The notes beneath the pieces are model-generated. The model was not told the DNA's origin and ran no database searches. It was given only the letters and a program-made list of their open reading frames with translations. 59,759 nucleotides of DNA, taken from NCBI GenBank assembly GCA_036567965.1, contig DATCTN010000011.1, forward strand, positions 1-59,759, written 5' to 3'. Below, one piece after another: positions 1 through 9,400 of this stretch. How positions within the stretch are numbered: the stretch's first letter is position 1; each line of letters begins with the position of its first letter. Source of the stretch: Candidatus Kryptoniota bacterium. GTDB taxonomy: Bacteria > Bacteroidota > Ignavibacteria > Kryptoniales > JAKASW01. The translations under genes were made by a program, and so were the position numbers.

Positions 1-537
1 AGCCATTTCTCCACAGGCGGGCGGAAAGCAGCTAAAGGACTTAGACAGCAGGACAGTCTATCTTCGGTACCGATCGACAATCACCGTCACACCGACGGGG
101 GGTACGACGATCTGACGGATCATATTACTAATATGGATCTCGTACAGCTGACTCCGGAATCCAGGACGATTATTTCTGACGCGCTTCATAATTATGGTAC
201 TTCGTGGACGTCTGATGAATACGAAGCCGGGACCGACTTCACACTCGCCACCATCGAACACCACGAAAGCGGAGTGGTAGATACGGGATATGTAGCGTCA
301 ATGGACAACTCGCCCGTGGATTCGTTGTATTCAACCCATTGCAGCGGCTATGAAAAAGACAAGCCAATGATAGCTGCTACACCATCGAAAACACCGGCAT
401 TCTTCGGTGGGCTCGCTTGCGCAGTTTCCATCGAACCATCCTTTGTGCTTTCAGTCGCTGTTAGTGTTTCTGGTGTTGGAAGTGAGAATGGAAATTACTC
501 AACAAGAACGGCCCGTTGTTCTTTTGCGGAACGATAG
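1..537 (+). CDS. 3' end of an unrecognised reading frame, cut by the window edge
   Basis: The first forward frame is open from base 1 to a TGA at 535-537, giving about 178 codons with no start in view. An internal ATG lies at 133. The first 120 codons use ordinary codons and are rich in Asp, Thr, Ser and His, as in many secreted proteins, but no family motif is recognised. The last 43 bases overlap the end of the oxidoreductase gene on the opposite strand. A random open frame of this length at about 50 percent GC is unlikely, so real or recently real coding is plausible. The last 50 residues become Ala/Val/Ser rich and may be read-through past a lost stop. It may be the tail of an outer-surface protein or a decayed gene. 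Function unknown. Confidence 0.35.
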   Translation, partial: SHFSTGGRKAAKGLRQQDSLSSVPIDNHRHTDGGYDDLTDHITNMDLVQLTPESRTIISDALHNYGTSWTSDEYEAGTDFTLATIEHHESGVVDTGYVASMDNSPVDSLYSTHCSGYEKDKPMIAATPSKTPAFFGGLACAVSIEPSFVLSVAVSVSGVGSENGNYSTRTARCSFAER

Positions 538-1553
538 ATTGCTGATATAATCGCGACTGCCGCCCGGCCTTCGGCACCGTCGATACTCGGTGGACGGTTC
601 CTCCGGATGGCGGAAACAAAATCCGCAAACTGGCGTCGGTGCCCTTCACTGTTGATCGCGCCCGGGGATGAAGCACCACCGTCTGTAGCATCGCTCCGTT
701 TTCCAAAACGAAATCGAATACGTTTGTCGTCCGGCAAATCATGGCGAAATTGCCACGACTGAAAGATCTCGTCTTCCATTACAACGAATCCGTCAGTGCC
801 GGAGATTTCGATGCGCAACGTTGTTCCCGGCCAGGACCCTGTGCTGCCTTCAACGACACCTAAGGCGCCCGATTTAAAAAGAAGCGAGGCGACGGCCACA
901 TCTTCGACTTCAATACCGGTATGAGCCCTCGTAGCCGAAAACGCTGCTACTTTCTCTACTCCACCCATAAGCCATTGGAGAAGGTCGATGCCGTGGATTC
1001 CTTGATTCATCAAGGCGCCTCCGCCATCGTAACGATACGTACCTCGCCACCCACCTGGTACATAGTACTCCTGGGTACGATACCACTTGATATAAACGTC
1101 CGCGAGGACGATAGTTCCGAAGCGACCCGCGCTGATCGCGTTCTTCAGAGCTTGGCTTGATTCCGAGAATCTGCGGGGAAAAATTGCAGCGAGTTTGACT
1201 CCATTTTCCCGACAGACGGCAATAATCCGATCGATTCGGTCTGTGGTGACCTCAAGAGGTTTCTCGATGATGAGATGTTTTTTAGCCCTGGCAGCAGCAA
1301 TAGCCGCTTCCATGTGAAGCCCGGAAGGGGTGCAGACTGAAACTGCATCGATTTCGGGATTCTTCAGGAAGTCGTCGAGATCCGAATATGCTGTGCCCCC
1401 AAACTGAGAAACCCGCTTTTCCGCTGCGGCGAGCCTCCTGCCACAGAAGGCAGTGATCTCCGCTCCAGGCACCTTTGCAAGGGCATCGGCGTGAAATTCA
1501 CTGATCATTCCACAGCCCACGATTCCGAATTTGATTATTCGTTCCATTGTCAC
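495..1553 (-). CDS. Gfo/Idh/MocA family oxidoreductase (cytoplasmic type)
   Basis: Predicted NAD(P)-dependent sugar or inositol dehydrogenase of the glucose-fructose oxidoreductase / inositol dehydrogenase / MocA family, 352 residues, a normal length. The N-terminal Rossmann fold has the nucleotide motif GIVGCGMISE near residues 10-19. The family EKP motif is at 97-99, and the NQGIHGIDLLQW segment carries the usual catalytic Asp/His pair. No signal peptide is seen, unlike its Tat-signal paralogue two genes upstream. The annotated start is a GTG preceded by AAGGA six bases away. An ATG two codons later (1547) is the alternative but has poorer spacing. It is the last gene of the minus-strand operon, 75 bases after the esterase. 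The context suggests oxidation or re-reduction of a keto-sugar; the exact substrate cannot be read from sequence. Confidence 0.9.
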   Translation of the reverse strand: MTMERIIKFGIVGCGMISEFHADALAKVPGAEITAFCGRRLAAAEKRVSQFGGTAYSDLDDFLKNPEIDAVSVCTPSGLHMEAAIAAARAKKHLIIEKPLEVTTDRIDRIIAVCRENGVKLAAIFPRRFSESSQALKNAISAGRFGTIVLADVYIKWYRTQEYYVPGGWRGTYRYDGGGALMNQGIHGIDLLQWLMGGVEKVAAFSATRAHTGIEVEDVAVASLLFKSGALGVVEGSTGSWPGTTLRIEISGTDGFVVMEDEIFQSWQFRHDLPDDKRIRFRFGKRSDATDGGASSPGAINSEGHRRQFADFVSAIRRNRPPSIDGAEGRAAVAIISAIYRSAKEQRAVLVE

Positions 1554-1628
1554 GCACGATCCTTGAACAGACGACGGCCCATGCCTATAAGGTCCATCCG
1601 TATCGCTGAATAATAAGTTGAAGGAGAA

Positions 1629-2528
1629 TTAATCTAAGAGATTAAATTTTCGAAGAAAATTATCTGCAAGCTTAAGTATTTCATCATCAAAGTAGCGTGA
1701 ATATTTTGGGTTTCCCTCTCCAAGATAGTGTCTCATTCCTTTATAGGTGTGCAGTTCAAAATAATTGCCTTCCTTATTCATGGCGCTTTCAAAGGATTGT
1801 ACCGTCCAGATAGGAACCTGGTCATCATACTCGCCATGGAACTCGATCATCGGAGGCATTCCTCTCTTTATGTTATGGGCTGGAGAGATACTCCATATTT
1901 TATTCCGGCGGTCAGCCAGCAGATGGTCGCACCAGCCTTCCACTGCATTTACACATGCTGAAAACAGCAGAATTGCATCCGGGCGGCAGCTTATTCTAAG
2001 GTTATCTGATTTTTCATTGTAATCATCAATCATCGCCGTGCATAATGCCAGGTGACCTCCGGCAGACTGACCTGCAGCAACTATTTTGTTTTTGCCAATA
2101 TGGAAACTTCCGGCGTTTTCCCGAACCCACCTGATAGCCGATTTCGCATCCATTACAGATTCGATCGGGCTGATCAGTTTATTGGGTGTTACTCCATTTT
2201 CAATTGACAAGCGATACTCTACAGAAAACGTCACAATCCCCATTCTCGCATATCGTTCACAGGTTGTAAAGAATTCACTTGGGGTACCAAAGGCCCAACC
2301 ACCGCCATGAAAGAAAACAATCGCTGTATTATTCTCTCTTTCAAACGATTGATGTGTATAAAAAATATCAACCTTAAGTTTGAGGGTGTCGACTGTTTTG
2401 TAAACTTCCTGCGTGTGGATAACCTGGTCATTGTTTTCAACCTGATCAGTCAGGGTCCGCTCTCCTTTGATGACAGCAGGTGTAAAAAAAGATACGCAGA
2501 GGAAAATGATCATGAATAGATTTTTCAT
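1629..2528 (-). CDS. Secreted alpha/beta-hydrolase, esterase/lipase type
   Basis: Predicted serine esterase of the hormone-sensitive-lipase / BD-FAE type, about 299 residues. It shows the oxyanion-hole motif HGGG, the nucleophile motif GQSAGG, an acidic residue in YDDQVP and a His in GMRHY, so a full Ser-Asp-His triad is visible. I choose the ATG at 2528 because a clean Sec signal peptide (MKNLFMIIFLCVSFF) follows it. A longer frame from 2573 would overlap the upstream gene and place hydrophilic residues before the signal. The gene starts 26 bases after the oxidoreductase stop, which argues for co-transcription. Its likely role is removing acyl decorations (acetyl or similar) from a sugar substrate outside the cytoplasm. 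No lipoprotein cysteine is evident. Substrate unknown. Confidence 0.85.
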   Translation of the reverse strand: MKNLFMIIFLCVSFFTPAVIKGERTLTDQVENNDQVIHTQEVYKTVDTLKLKVDIFYTHQSFERENNTAIVFFHGGGWAFGTPSEFFTTCERYARMGIVTFSVEYRLSIENGVTPNKLISPIESVMDAKSAIRWVRENAGSFHIGKNKIVAAGQSAGGHLALCTAMIDDYNEKSDNLRISCRPDAILLFSACVNAVEGWCDHLLADRRNKIWSISPAHNIKRGMPPMIEFHGEYDDQVPIWTVQSFESAMNKEGNYFELHTYKGMRHYLGEGNPKYSRYFDDEILKLADNFLRKFNLLD

Positions 2529-2554
2529 GGCGATTGAGGTTTTATGTGTACAGG

Positions 2555-3871
2555 TCAAACACGTGGCTCCCATCCTTTTTCATACTCGCGCCCCCACATT
2601 TCCATTGCCTTAGTGTCATTTAGAATATGCCCCGTCTGCACGTCAAGGGTTAACGCCCGGTTCATTTTCCAAGCGATGTTCGAGAGCAGCAATGTCGTCA
2701 CACTGATGTTCGCCTCTTCAATGGGCGAATGCAATTGTTCTCCGGTTCGAATGCCGTTTATGAAATTCCGAAAATGAGCATCGGTCATGTCGTCCGCGCT
2801 TGTGAGATCCTGGGTCGTGCTCTTGTTCTCGATCTTGAATTCGTCAATCTTCTTGTCATCCAGACCGAAGACTTCGTATCCACTCCTGTCAATAATCACA
2901 GTACCTTCCGTTCCCTCAATGGCTGCTCCGCGATCCCTGCCATAGGACCGCTTCCCTTGACAACTGAGACCTTCCCACGTAATCAACTTTCCGTCATATT
3001 CAAAGCTGGTGACCAGCGTGTCGTAGAATTCCCAGTCATCGTTGAAGTGATACCGTCCTCCCGATGACGTCACCGTCTTCGGAAAGTTAACGCCAAGTGC
3101 CCATCGGCAGATGTCGACTTCGTGCGTACCATTGTTGAGAGTTTCACCTGTCCCCCAATTCCAGAACCAATGCCAGTTGTACGGATGGATATTGTCTTTG
3201 TACGACCTTCGGGGCGCCGGGCCCTGCCACAATTGCCAGTCCAGGTAATCCGGGATGGGAACGATTTTTCCAACACCGATGGACTTCCGCGTGTTCGAGT
3301 ACCATGCCTTTCCAAAATATGGTCGTCCGATAAGACCGTTCTTGATGTGGTCTATGATTTCAATGGTGTGCGGCGATGAACGCTGCTGATTTCCCATTTG
3401 CACAAGTCGCCCATACTTCTTCTGCGCCAGAACCAACAGCTCTCCTTCGTGCGGATTGTGACTGCTCGGCTTTTCGACGTAAACGTGTTTCCCCGCCTGC
3501 AAAGCCATAATCGCCATTGGTGTATGCCAGTGTTCCGGCGTCGCAATCGAGACCGCATCGACATCGTTGGAATCAAGGAGCTTTCTGAAATCTTTCACCC
3601 GGGTTGGGGCACGACCGGTTTTGTTCTCTACGGCAACGGAGAATTTGTCGAGCTCCCTGCTGTCGACATCGCAGACGTGGCTGATGGTTGCATTGTGGTT
3701 CGCTGTGACAGACTCAAGGTGCGCATACCCCCGGCCGTGTAAACCGATGATGGCAAAATTCACCCGCTCATTTGCACCTTTGATCCGAGAATAACTTTTC
3801 GCATTCAAGCCGGACGCCAATCCCACTGTGACAATGGCAGCGTCCCGAAGAAACTCGCGTCGCGTTCTCAT
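2555..3871 (-). CDS. Tat-exported Gfo/Idh/MocA family oxidoreductase
   Basis: Predicted periplasmic sugar oxidoreductase of 438 residues. The N-terminus MRTRREFLRDAAIVTVG is a twin-arginine signal, so the protein is expected to cross the membrane folded with its nicotinamide cofactor, as known for glucose-fructose oxidoreductase. The Rossmann motif is IIGLHGRGYAH (about 41-51), the EKP motif is at 133-135, and NGTHEVDICRWALG provides the usual catalytic Asp and His region. The ATG at 3871 has a strong AAGGAG site seven bases upstream. It lies between the TIM-barrel gene (25-base gap) and the esterase gene (26-base gap). In known 3-keto-glycoside pathways a member of this family oxidises the C3 hydroxyl of a glucoside. 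That role is inferred here from the neighbouring DUF1080 gene. Confidence 0.92.
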   Translation of the reverse strand: MRTRREFLRDAAIVTVGLASGLNAKSYSRIKGANERVNFAIIGLHGRGYAHLESVTANHNATISHVCDVDSRELDKFSVAVENKTGRAPTRVKDFRKLLDSNDVDAVSIATPEHWHTPMAIMALQAGKHVYVEKPSSHNPHEGELLVLAQKKYGRLVQMGNQQRSSPHTIEIIDHIKNGLIGRPYFGKAWYSNTRKSIGVGKIVPIPDYLDWQLWQGPAPRRSYKDNIHPYNWHWFWNWGTGETLNNGTHEVDICRWALGVNFPKTVTSSGGRYHFNDDWEFYDTLVTSFEYDGKLITWEGLSCQGKRSYGRDRGAAIEGTEGTVIIDRSGYEVFGLDDKKIDEFKIENKSTTQDLTSADDMTDAHFRNFINGIRTGEQLHSPIEEANISVTTLLLSNIAWKMNRALTLDVQTGHILNDTKAMEMWGREYEKGWEPRV

Positions 3872-3896
3872 CTATTCTCTCCTTCTTGAAGCTTGA

Positions 3897-4745
3897 TTAC
3901 ATCGTTGCGATGATACCACGCACGTAGCCGATGGACTCCGCAAGACCCGGGAGAGGATCTTTTTCGTCTTTCTCATACTCAAAGTGAATCGTGTTCGAAT
4001 ACTTGACTCTGGCAAGGGTATACACAAGTTTTGGGATGTCAATCACCCCCCGGCCAATTTCTACTGTTGTCCCGCCGGCATCTGCGGAACTGACATCTTT
4101 CATATGGACATCGAGGAGACGATCGAAGAACCTCTCGACTTCATGGGCTGGATCCAGTCCCAGTCGCCGCGTGTGCCCGACATCGATGCAGAGACCCATC
4201 CTCTTGTCCATTCCCTCGATAAGCCGGTACGCGCTCTCCGGGCTAGGATACCGATTGTCCGTCGGGCCGTGGTTATGGATAGCGAGGGCAATGCCAGTCT
4301 GCTTCACCATGCGCTCGGCGAGTTTCAAGAGAGGTTCGTCCGGGCATCCCACAAAGTACGAGAGCCCTGCGGCCTTTGCATATCGAAAGGCATTGTTGAC
4401 TTCGTCCTCGTTGGTCATGTAGACCACGCCGCACGATGAGAGCTCGATACCTTCCGCTTTCAACTTGTCGACTGTGGCCCGAATAACCTCGTCGCTGCTC
4501 TTCAAAGGCAAGTGCACATCCTTAAGAGCGAGCTTTTTGATCCCGAGCCTTTTTGTCATTGCGATAGCCTGGTCAAGCGGAAATGCGCGGAAGGAGTACG
4601 AAGCAATTCCGAGGGTGAATGCGACTGGAGAAGAATGGCTGTCTTCGACATTCTTCCCGCGAGGTATTGCTTCATCGTGGAGGAATCCGGCCAGTGCGCC
4701 GGCGCCGGCGAGCGCTAAGAACTCGCGTCGTGATTCTTTTGCCAT
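3897..4745 (-). CDS. Tat-exported sugar phosphate isomerase/epimerase-like TIM barrel
   Basis: 282-residue protein of the xylose-isomerase-like TIM-barrel family (AP endonuclease 2 superfamily). It has a Tat signal (SRREFLALAGAGALAG). Metal-binding residues typical of the fold are visible: His in AIHNHGP, Asp and His in LCIDVGHTRRLG, His/Asp in DVHMKDV and Glu in IHFEYEKD. Such proteins epimerise or isomerise free keto-sugars, or act as lyases on 3-keto-glycosides. The neighbouring oxidoreductase and DUF1080 hydrolase make a 3-keto-sugar the best guess for the substrate. Start ATG at 4745; upstream Shine-Dalgarno is weak (GAGAT). The gene begins 29 bases after the DUF1080 stop, consistent with a single operon. 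Confidence 0.88.
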   Translation of the reverse strand: MAKESRREFLALAGAGALAGFLHDEAIPRGKNVEDSHSSPVAFTLGIASYSFRAFPLDQAIAMTKRLGIKKLALKDVHLPLKSSDEVIRATVDKLKAEGIELSSCGVVYMTNEDEVNNAFRYAKAAGLSYFVGCPDEPLLKLAERMVKQTGIALAIHNHGPTDNRYPSPESAYRLIEGMDKRMGLCIDVGHTRRLGLDPAHEVERFFDRLLDVHMKDVSSADAGGTTVEIGRGVIDIPKLVYTLARVKYSNTIHFEYEKDEKDPLPGLAESIGYVRGIIATM

Positions 4746-4774
4746 GTCAGAATCTCAGATTATGAAGTACTGGT

Positions 4775-5536
4775 TTATTGCAGAATCCGGATCTTCACAT
4801 TGCGGAAGAATACCTGATACCCGTGATCTTGAAGCAGGATGTGTCCCTTTGCGGCGATGCCGAAATCCGGCATATCCTTGAATTTACTTTCTGCTTTATG
4901 AGCCAGGAATTCCTTTCCACCGCGCTCATATTCGAGAACCTTTATCCCATTGAGCCAGTGCTCCACACGCATTCCCTTGACCAGGATTCGTGCGGTGTTC
5001 CAGGCACCTATGGGGTTCGGATGTTTGTTGACCGCCGGAAAGAGGTCGTACAACGACGCGAGCGTCCGATTGCCGTTGAGACCGAGTTTTGCGTCCGGAT
5101 GCCTGGCATCATCGAGCAACTGGTATTCGAGGCCGATAGCGGAACCAGGGCTCTTTTTCTGTTTTTCGGTAACGAAGTACTTGATTCCGCTGTTGGCGCC
5201 TTCGGTGAGTTTGAAATCCACCATCAAATCAAAACTACTGTATTCATCCACAGTCACAATATCGCCGCCGTTCGCTGCCTCGCCTCCTCCTGAAGCCTCG
5301 ACGATGAGCATGCCGTCGCGCACCTCCCACCCTTTCTCAGGAAACGTATCGCGATATGCCCCACGCCAACCATTGGTGGTTTTTCCGTCAAACAGAAGCT
5401 TCCAGCCTTCTTTCAGTTCCTTTTCGGTGAGCGTGTTCGAAGCATTGACCTCGTGTGTCGCTTGTTGACCCAAAGAGAGAAATGTGAGGAAGAGGAACAG
5501 GACAGACACATTAACTAACGACCTGATGACAAGCAT
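4775..5536 (-). CDS. Secreted DUF1080 protein (3-keto-disaccharide hydrolase family)
   Basis: 253-residue protein with a Sec signal peptide at the N-terminus (hydrophobic stretch about residues 9-23), followed by the whole DUF1080 domain (about 38-251), a concanavalin-like fold. Hallmarks seen are LFDGKTTNGWRG near the start, NSGIKYFV in the middle, an EYQLLDD segment, and a C-terminal HILLQDHGYQVFFRNVKI strand typical of the family. Members of PF06439 are known to hydrolyse 3-keto-glucosides or 3-keto-disaccharides, acting after a Gfo/Idh/MocA dehydrogenase. The strong GAGGAG site eight bases before the ATG and its position make it the first intact gene of the minus operon. Upstream lie only broken genes, so the operon has probably lost its original first members. 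Confidence 0.9.
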   Translation of the reverse strand: MLVIRSLVNVSVLFLFLTFLSLGQQATHEVNASNTLTEKELKEGWKLLFDGKTTNGWRGAYRDTFPEKGWEVRDGMLIVEASGGGEAANGGDIVTVDEYSSFDLMVDFKLTEGANSGIKYFVTEKQKKSPGSAIGLEYQLLDDARHPDAKLGLNGNRTLASLYDLFPAVNKHPNPIGAWNTARILVKGMRVEHWLNGIKVLEYERGGKEFLAHKAESKFKDMPDFGIAAKGHILLQDHGYQVFFRNVKIRILQ

Positions 5537-5639
5537 CTGTGTGTCTCCTCAGACCGGTGGGTGGAATAGTGGGACGAATTGAGACAGGCAGCCTGCCAGC
5601 GGAGAGACCCCGCGAATCGTAAATTGCTTTTCCAATTCT

Positions 5640-5768
5640 ATTCTCCCTATCAATGTACAATTCAACGATGACTGGAGCAACTGAGCTGCAAATCCGGCAG
5701 CGGTCCAAATCAGAAAGACCGCCGAGTTTTATGAATTCACGGCGGGTAAGTTTTGAAATGTTGTTCAT
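5640..5768 (-). pseudogene. Stump of a Tat-signal gene
   Basis: An ATG at 5768 opens a frame reading MNNISKLTRREFIKLGG, a textbook twin-arginine signal start. The hydrophobic stretch that should follow is replaced by unrelated polar sequence, and the frame then drifts into the leader of the DUF1080 gene. I read this as the 5' end of a Tat-exported protein (the neighbours with such signals are oxidoreductases or isomerases) whose body has been deleted. It starts 18 bases after the stop of the mannosidase-like fragment upstream, so it was probably co-transcribed with it. Confidence 0.5.
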
Positions 5769-5786
5769 GTGTCCGTCAGTTCCTAG

Positions 5787-5960
5787 TTACCTACTATTAT
5801 CAATGACAACAGAAATTTCCGGGCCCCCTAAGTCCTGCTTTGCAAATCTTGCTTCTTTAGTTTTCTTTTCATCTGGAAACAACGTAATGAAATTATCTCC
5901 CCAGAATGTTGGGAGTACTTCTTCGTTATCACTCCTTTGAGACTCTTGCGGAGCTAATAG
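5787..5960 (-). pseudogene. C-terminal remnant of a GH2 mannosidase/glucosaminidase-like gene
   Basis: The frame ending at 5787 contains EEVLPTFWGDNFITLFPDE, then LGGPEISVV near its end. This resembles the terminal beta-sandwich of GH2 beta-mannosidases and exo-beta-glucosaminidases, where a motif of the type VLPxFWxDNYxxLLPGE is followed by a closing strand. About 55 residues are recognisable. Further upstream (5960-6230, minus) the sequence has stops in the relevant frames and no recognisable GH2 body, so the gene is truncated. It indicates that a further glycosidase once headed the 3-keto-glycoside operon. The assignment rests on motif memory only. Confidence 0.45.
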
Positions 5961-6314
5961 AGGTCGGGAAAGTTTTCCGCAGCCTTTCCAGGCAATCATT
6001 ACTAATGTTCAAATAGTCTCTAATTCTTCTCATTTCAAGCGTCAAGCCGCTTTTGCCGTGTGCCGTTCTGAATACAGCCACAGGTAATCGTAGAACGAGT
6101 TCACTGTCGCACATTGGCGTGTTCCGAGGAGCAAAGGGGTCAAATCTTCTAACTTCAATGGTGGCGACCGTTCAAGGACTCAGAGAAAAACGGTTCTTAG
6201 TTGGCTTCCATCCTAATCTACTCATAATCATCCCTTAATTTCTCATCTGTTTCCGTCCGGGGTGCTATGAAGGATAACACCGGCAAGTTCTAAATGATAG
6301 CACACAACTTTTTG

Positions 6315-6366
6315 AACGTTATCGATTCTTGTCGCGCACCCCTCTGTCCTTGAAACGTAATCGATT
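6315..6366 (+). promoter_or_regulatory. Candidate operator pair upstream of the GH31 gene
   Basis: Two near-identical 13-base words, AACGTTATCGATT (6315-6327) and AACGTAATCGATT (6354-6366), lie 39 bases apart in the same orientation, 50-100 bases before the GH31 start. The ATCGAT core is self-complementary, as in many LacI-family operators. No regulator gene is adjacent. Inferred site; could also be chance. Confidence 0.35.
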
Positions 6367-6414
6367 TGTTGAGAACTTGTTTTCCAGTTTAACTAACACC
6401 AATAGCAGAGTGAC

Positions 6415-9400
6415 ATGGAAAAAATAATCGTTCCTCTGTGCAGGATCATGCGGATCCTCCTCATTTTTGCCTTAACAGCGCAAGCTCGACCAAATCCGGG
6501 GGATACTAGGGATAAAAGCAATTCATTCCGTATCAAGAGCTACCAAAAAAAGACAGATGGTGTAATCTTTGAGTTGGTGCGGGGTAAACTGAAATTGCAA
6601 GTCTTATCCGATGACATCATAAGGGTCGTCTATACTCCGAGCGACAGTTTCTCAACACGCGAAAGTGTATCCGTGATAAAAAAAGAGTGGCTGCCGGTGC
6701 ATTACAAAGTCGGTGGTGATAAATCATTTGTAACTATGAATACAAGAGCAATAAAGGTGAAGGTCAATAAGACAACCGGCGCCATCGCGTTTTATGACAG
6801 GAAGGGAAAGCTTCTTCTTGAAGAACCGGCAAATGGCAAGAGTATGATTGCTGCAAATATCGCCGGCGAAGACACCTGGACAGCAGAACAGAAATTCATG
6901 TCTCCGGAAGATGAAGCGCTTTATGGATTGGGTCAGTTCCAGGATGGAATAATGAACTGGAGGAATGTATATGCGCGGCTCAAGCAAAGAAACACAACGA
7001 TCGCAATGCCTGTAGTTATTTCAAACAAAGGATACGGATTGTTTTGGGATAATACTTCCTACACCGAATTCAACCCCGACCTGACGAAGATTGATATGAA
7101 CTTCGATGGGAACAGTCTGTCGGCAATGCTCAAGACAAAGGAGAAAGGCACTTACATTTTCGATATTGAAAGAAACAATGTCAACGCCATCGAATTGAAA
7201 GTCGGAAACCAAACCATATACAGACACGACACAGGCGTTCATGTGTCGTCCAGTGTTGCTAAAGTTGACCTCGAAGCCAACAGGGAATATACTGTTGAAC
7301 TAATCTGCCATGACAAAAGACTGACACCTGCCATTCCCGATCGGTACCTAGCGCCCGGTGACGGCAGTCCAGGTGGACACGGTCTCAAAGGCGAATATTT
7401 CGCCAACAGAAATCTGGAGGGAACTCCATCATTTGTAAGAGTCGATCCGAAGGTTGACTTCGATTGGGGGAGCGGTTCACCAGCGATGGGATTCCCGACG
7501 GACAATTTCTCGGTTCGATGGACTGGGAAACTGAGCGCTCCGAAGACAATCGACAGTTGCACTCTGACAGTCACATCCGACGATGGCGCACGGCTTTATG
7601 TCGATGGACAAATGGTAACCAACGGCTGGGTTGAGCGTGGATCCACGACAGATGAGTATAAACTGAAACTCGTTGCCGGCAAGGAGTATGATATAAAGGT
7701 TGAATACTTCGAAGCATTCGGTGGTGCATCTGTAAAATTGGGATGGGACATCGGAACTTCAGGAAAAGAAGATGACGAACTATCGAAGGACGTTCACATT
7801 TATTATCGTCATCCGGCTCAGGCGGAAGAGACAGTCTGGAAATCTCTGGTCGCAGATGACATAGATTACTATTTACTATATGGTCCGGAGAGCGATCGGA
7901 TCGTAGGCGCGATGCGTGAATTGACCGGAAGGGCACCGCTTTATCCGAAGTGGGCTTACGGTTTGTTCCTGTCCCATATGGCGTGGAACGATCAGAAAGA
8001 AATCATTGATGTCGCGAAAGGCCATCGCGAAAGGAACATTCCTTTTGATTGCATCGTGCAGGACGGCACGTATTGGAAGCAATGGCCGGATAATGAATGG
8101 GGATCAAGCCGTTTCGATTCCGCCAGGTATCCCGATCCTGTCAGCATGATAACAGCTGTGCATGACATGAACAGTCATTTCATGATTTCTGTGTGGCCGC
8201 GTTTTAATAGCAAGACCGACACTTACAAAATGCTCGAACCAAAGGGATATATGTTAGGTTTGCAAAAGACATCTGCGGCGGGGAACGAAGGAGTTGCACT
8301 CGAAGATGTCACTACCAACGCGGTTTACGACGCCTTCAATCCAAGTGCGCGTAAAATGTACTGGCAGTTCATAAATGACAGGTTGTTCTCATTGGGAGTT
8401 GATGCATGGTGGCTCGATGCGACGGAGCCTGAATGGAACTATGATTTTTCCAGGGCTCGTACTTACCTGGGGACCGGCGAGCGTTACTTGAACTGCTATG
8501 CGCTCATGTCAATGACGGGCGTGTATGAGGGACAGCGCTCCACTGAATCAACGAAACGTCCTTTTATCTTAACGCGGTCTGCATTTCCGGGCCAACAGAG
8601 ATATGCAGTGACTTCATGGTCCGGCGATATTGGCTATGACTGGACAACGTACAGAATACAAATTGCGGCGGGGCTCAATTTCGCAATTACCGGTGTGCCT
8701 TACTGGACGACGGACATTGGCGGTTTTGTCCCCGGGGCCGACCTGAACAGCGCCGACTATCGCGAGCTGCTCACGAGATGGTTCCAGTATGGAGCGTTCT
8801 GTCCGATCTTCCGTGTGCACGGATGCAGGCAGACGGAGCTCTGGCGCGGCGGTGAGGACTCTGAGAAGCAATTAGTGAAAACGGATAATCTGAGATACAG
8901 GTTGATGCCTTACATTTATTCGCTCGGCGCGATGGTAACGTTTGATAATTACACTATCATGCGTCCGTTGATAATGGATTTCAGGACTGACAGAAACATT
9001 TTGAATATTGCCGACCAGTTCATGTTCGGGACTGCATTTCTCGTGAACTCGGTAACCGAACCGAAAGCAATGAGCCGCAAGGTTTACTTGCCTGAGGACA
9101 AAGGCGGATGGTACGATTTCTGGACAGGGAGTAAGAATGCCGGAGGAAGAACAATCGAGACTCCGGCTCCGATCGATATCATACCTTTATTTGTGAGGGC
9201 TGGGTCGATAATACCTATGGGCCCCTATGAGCAATATGCCTCTGAGAAAAACGATCCAATCGAATTGAGAATCTACTCCGGTGCGGACGGGATGTTCACT
9301 CTTTATGAAGACGAAAACGACAATTTCAATTATGAAAAAGGAAAAAAGGCAACCATCCGGTTCTCCTGGGACGAAAAGTCAAAGACTTTAACAATTGGCG

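Noticed and set aside
5929-6114. Further body of the GH2-like remnant
   Set aside because: The 61-residue frame has no GH2 motif and is out of frame with the recognisable tail.
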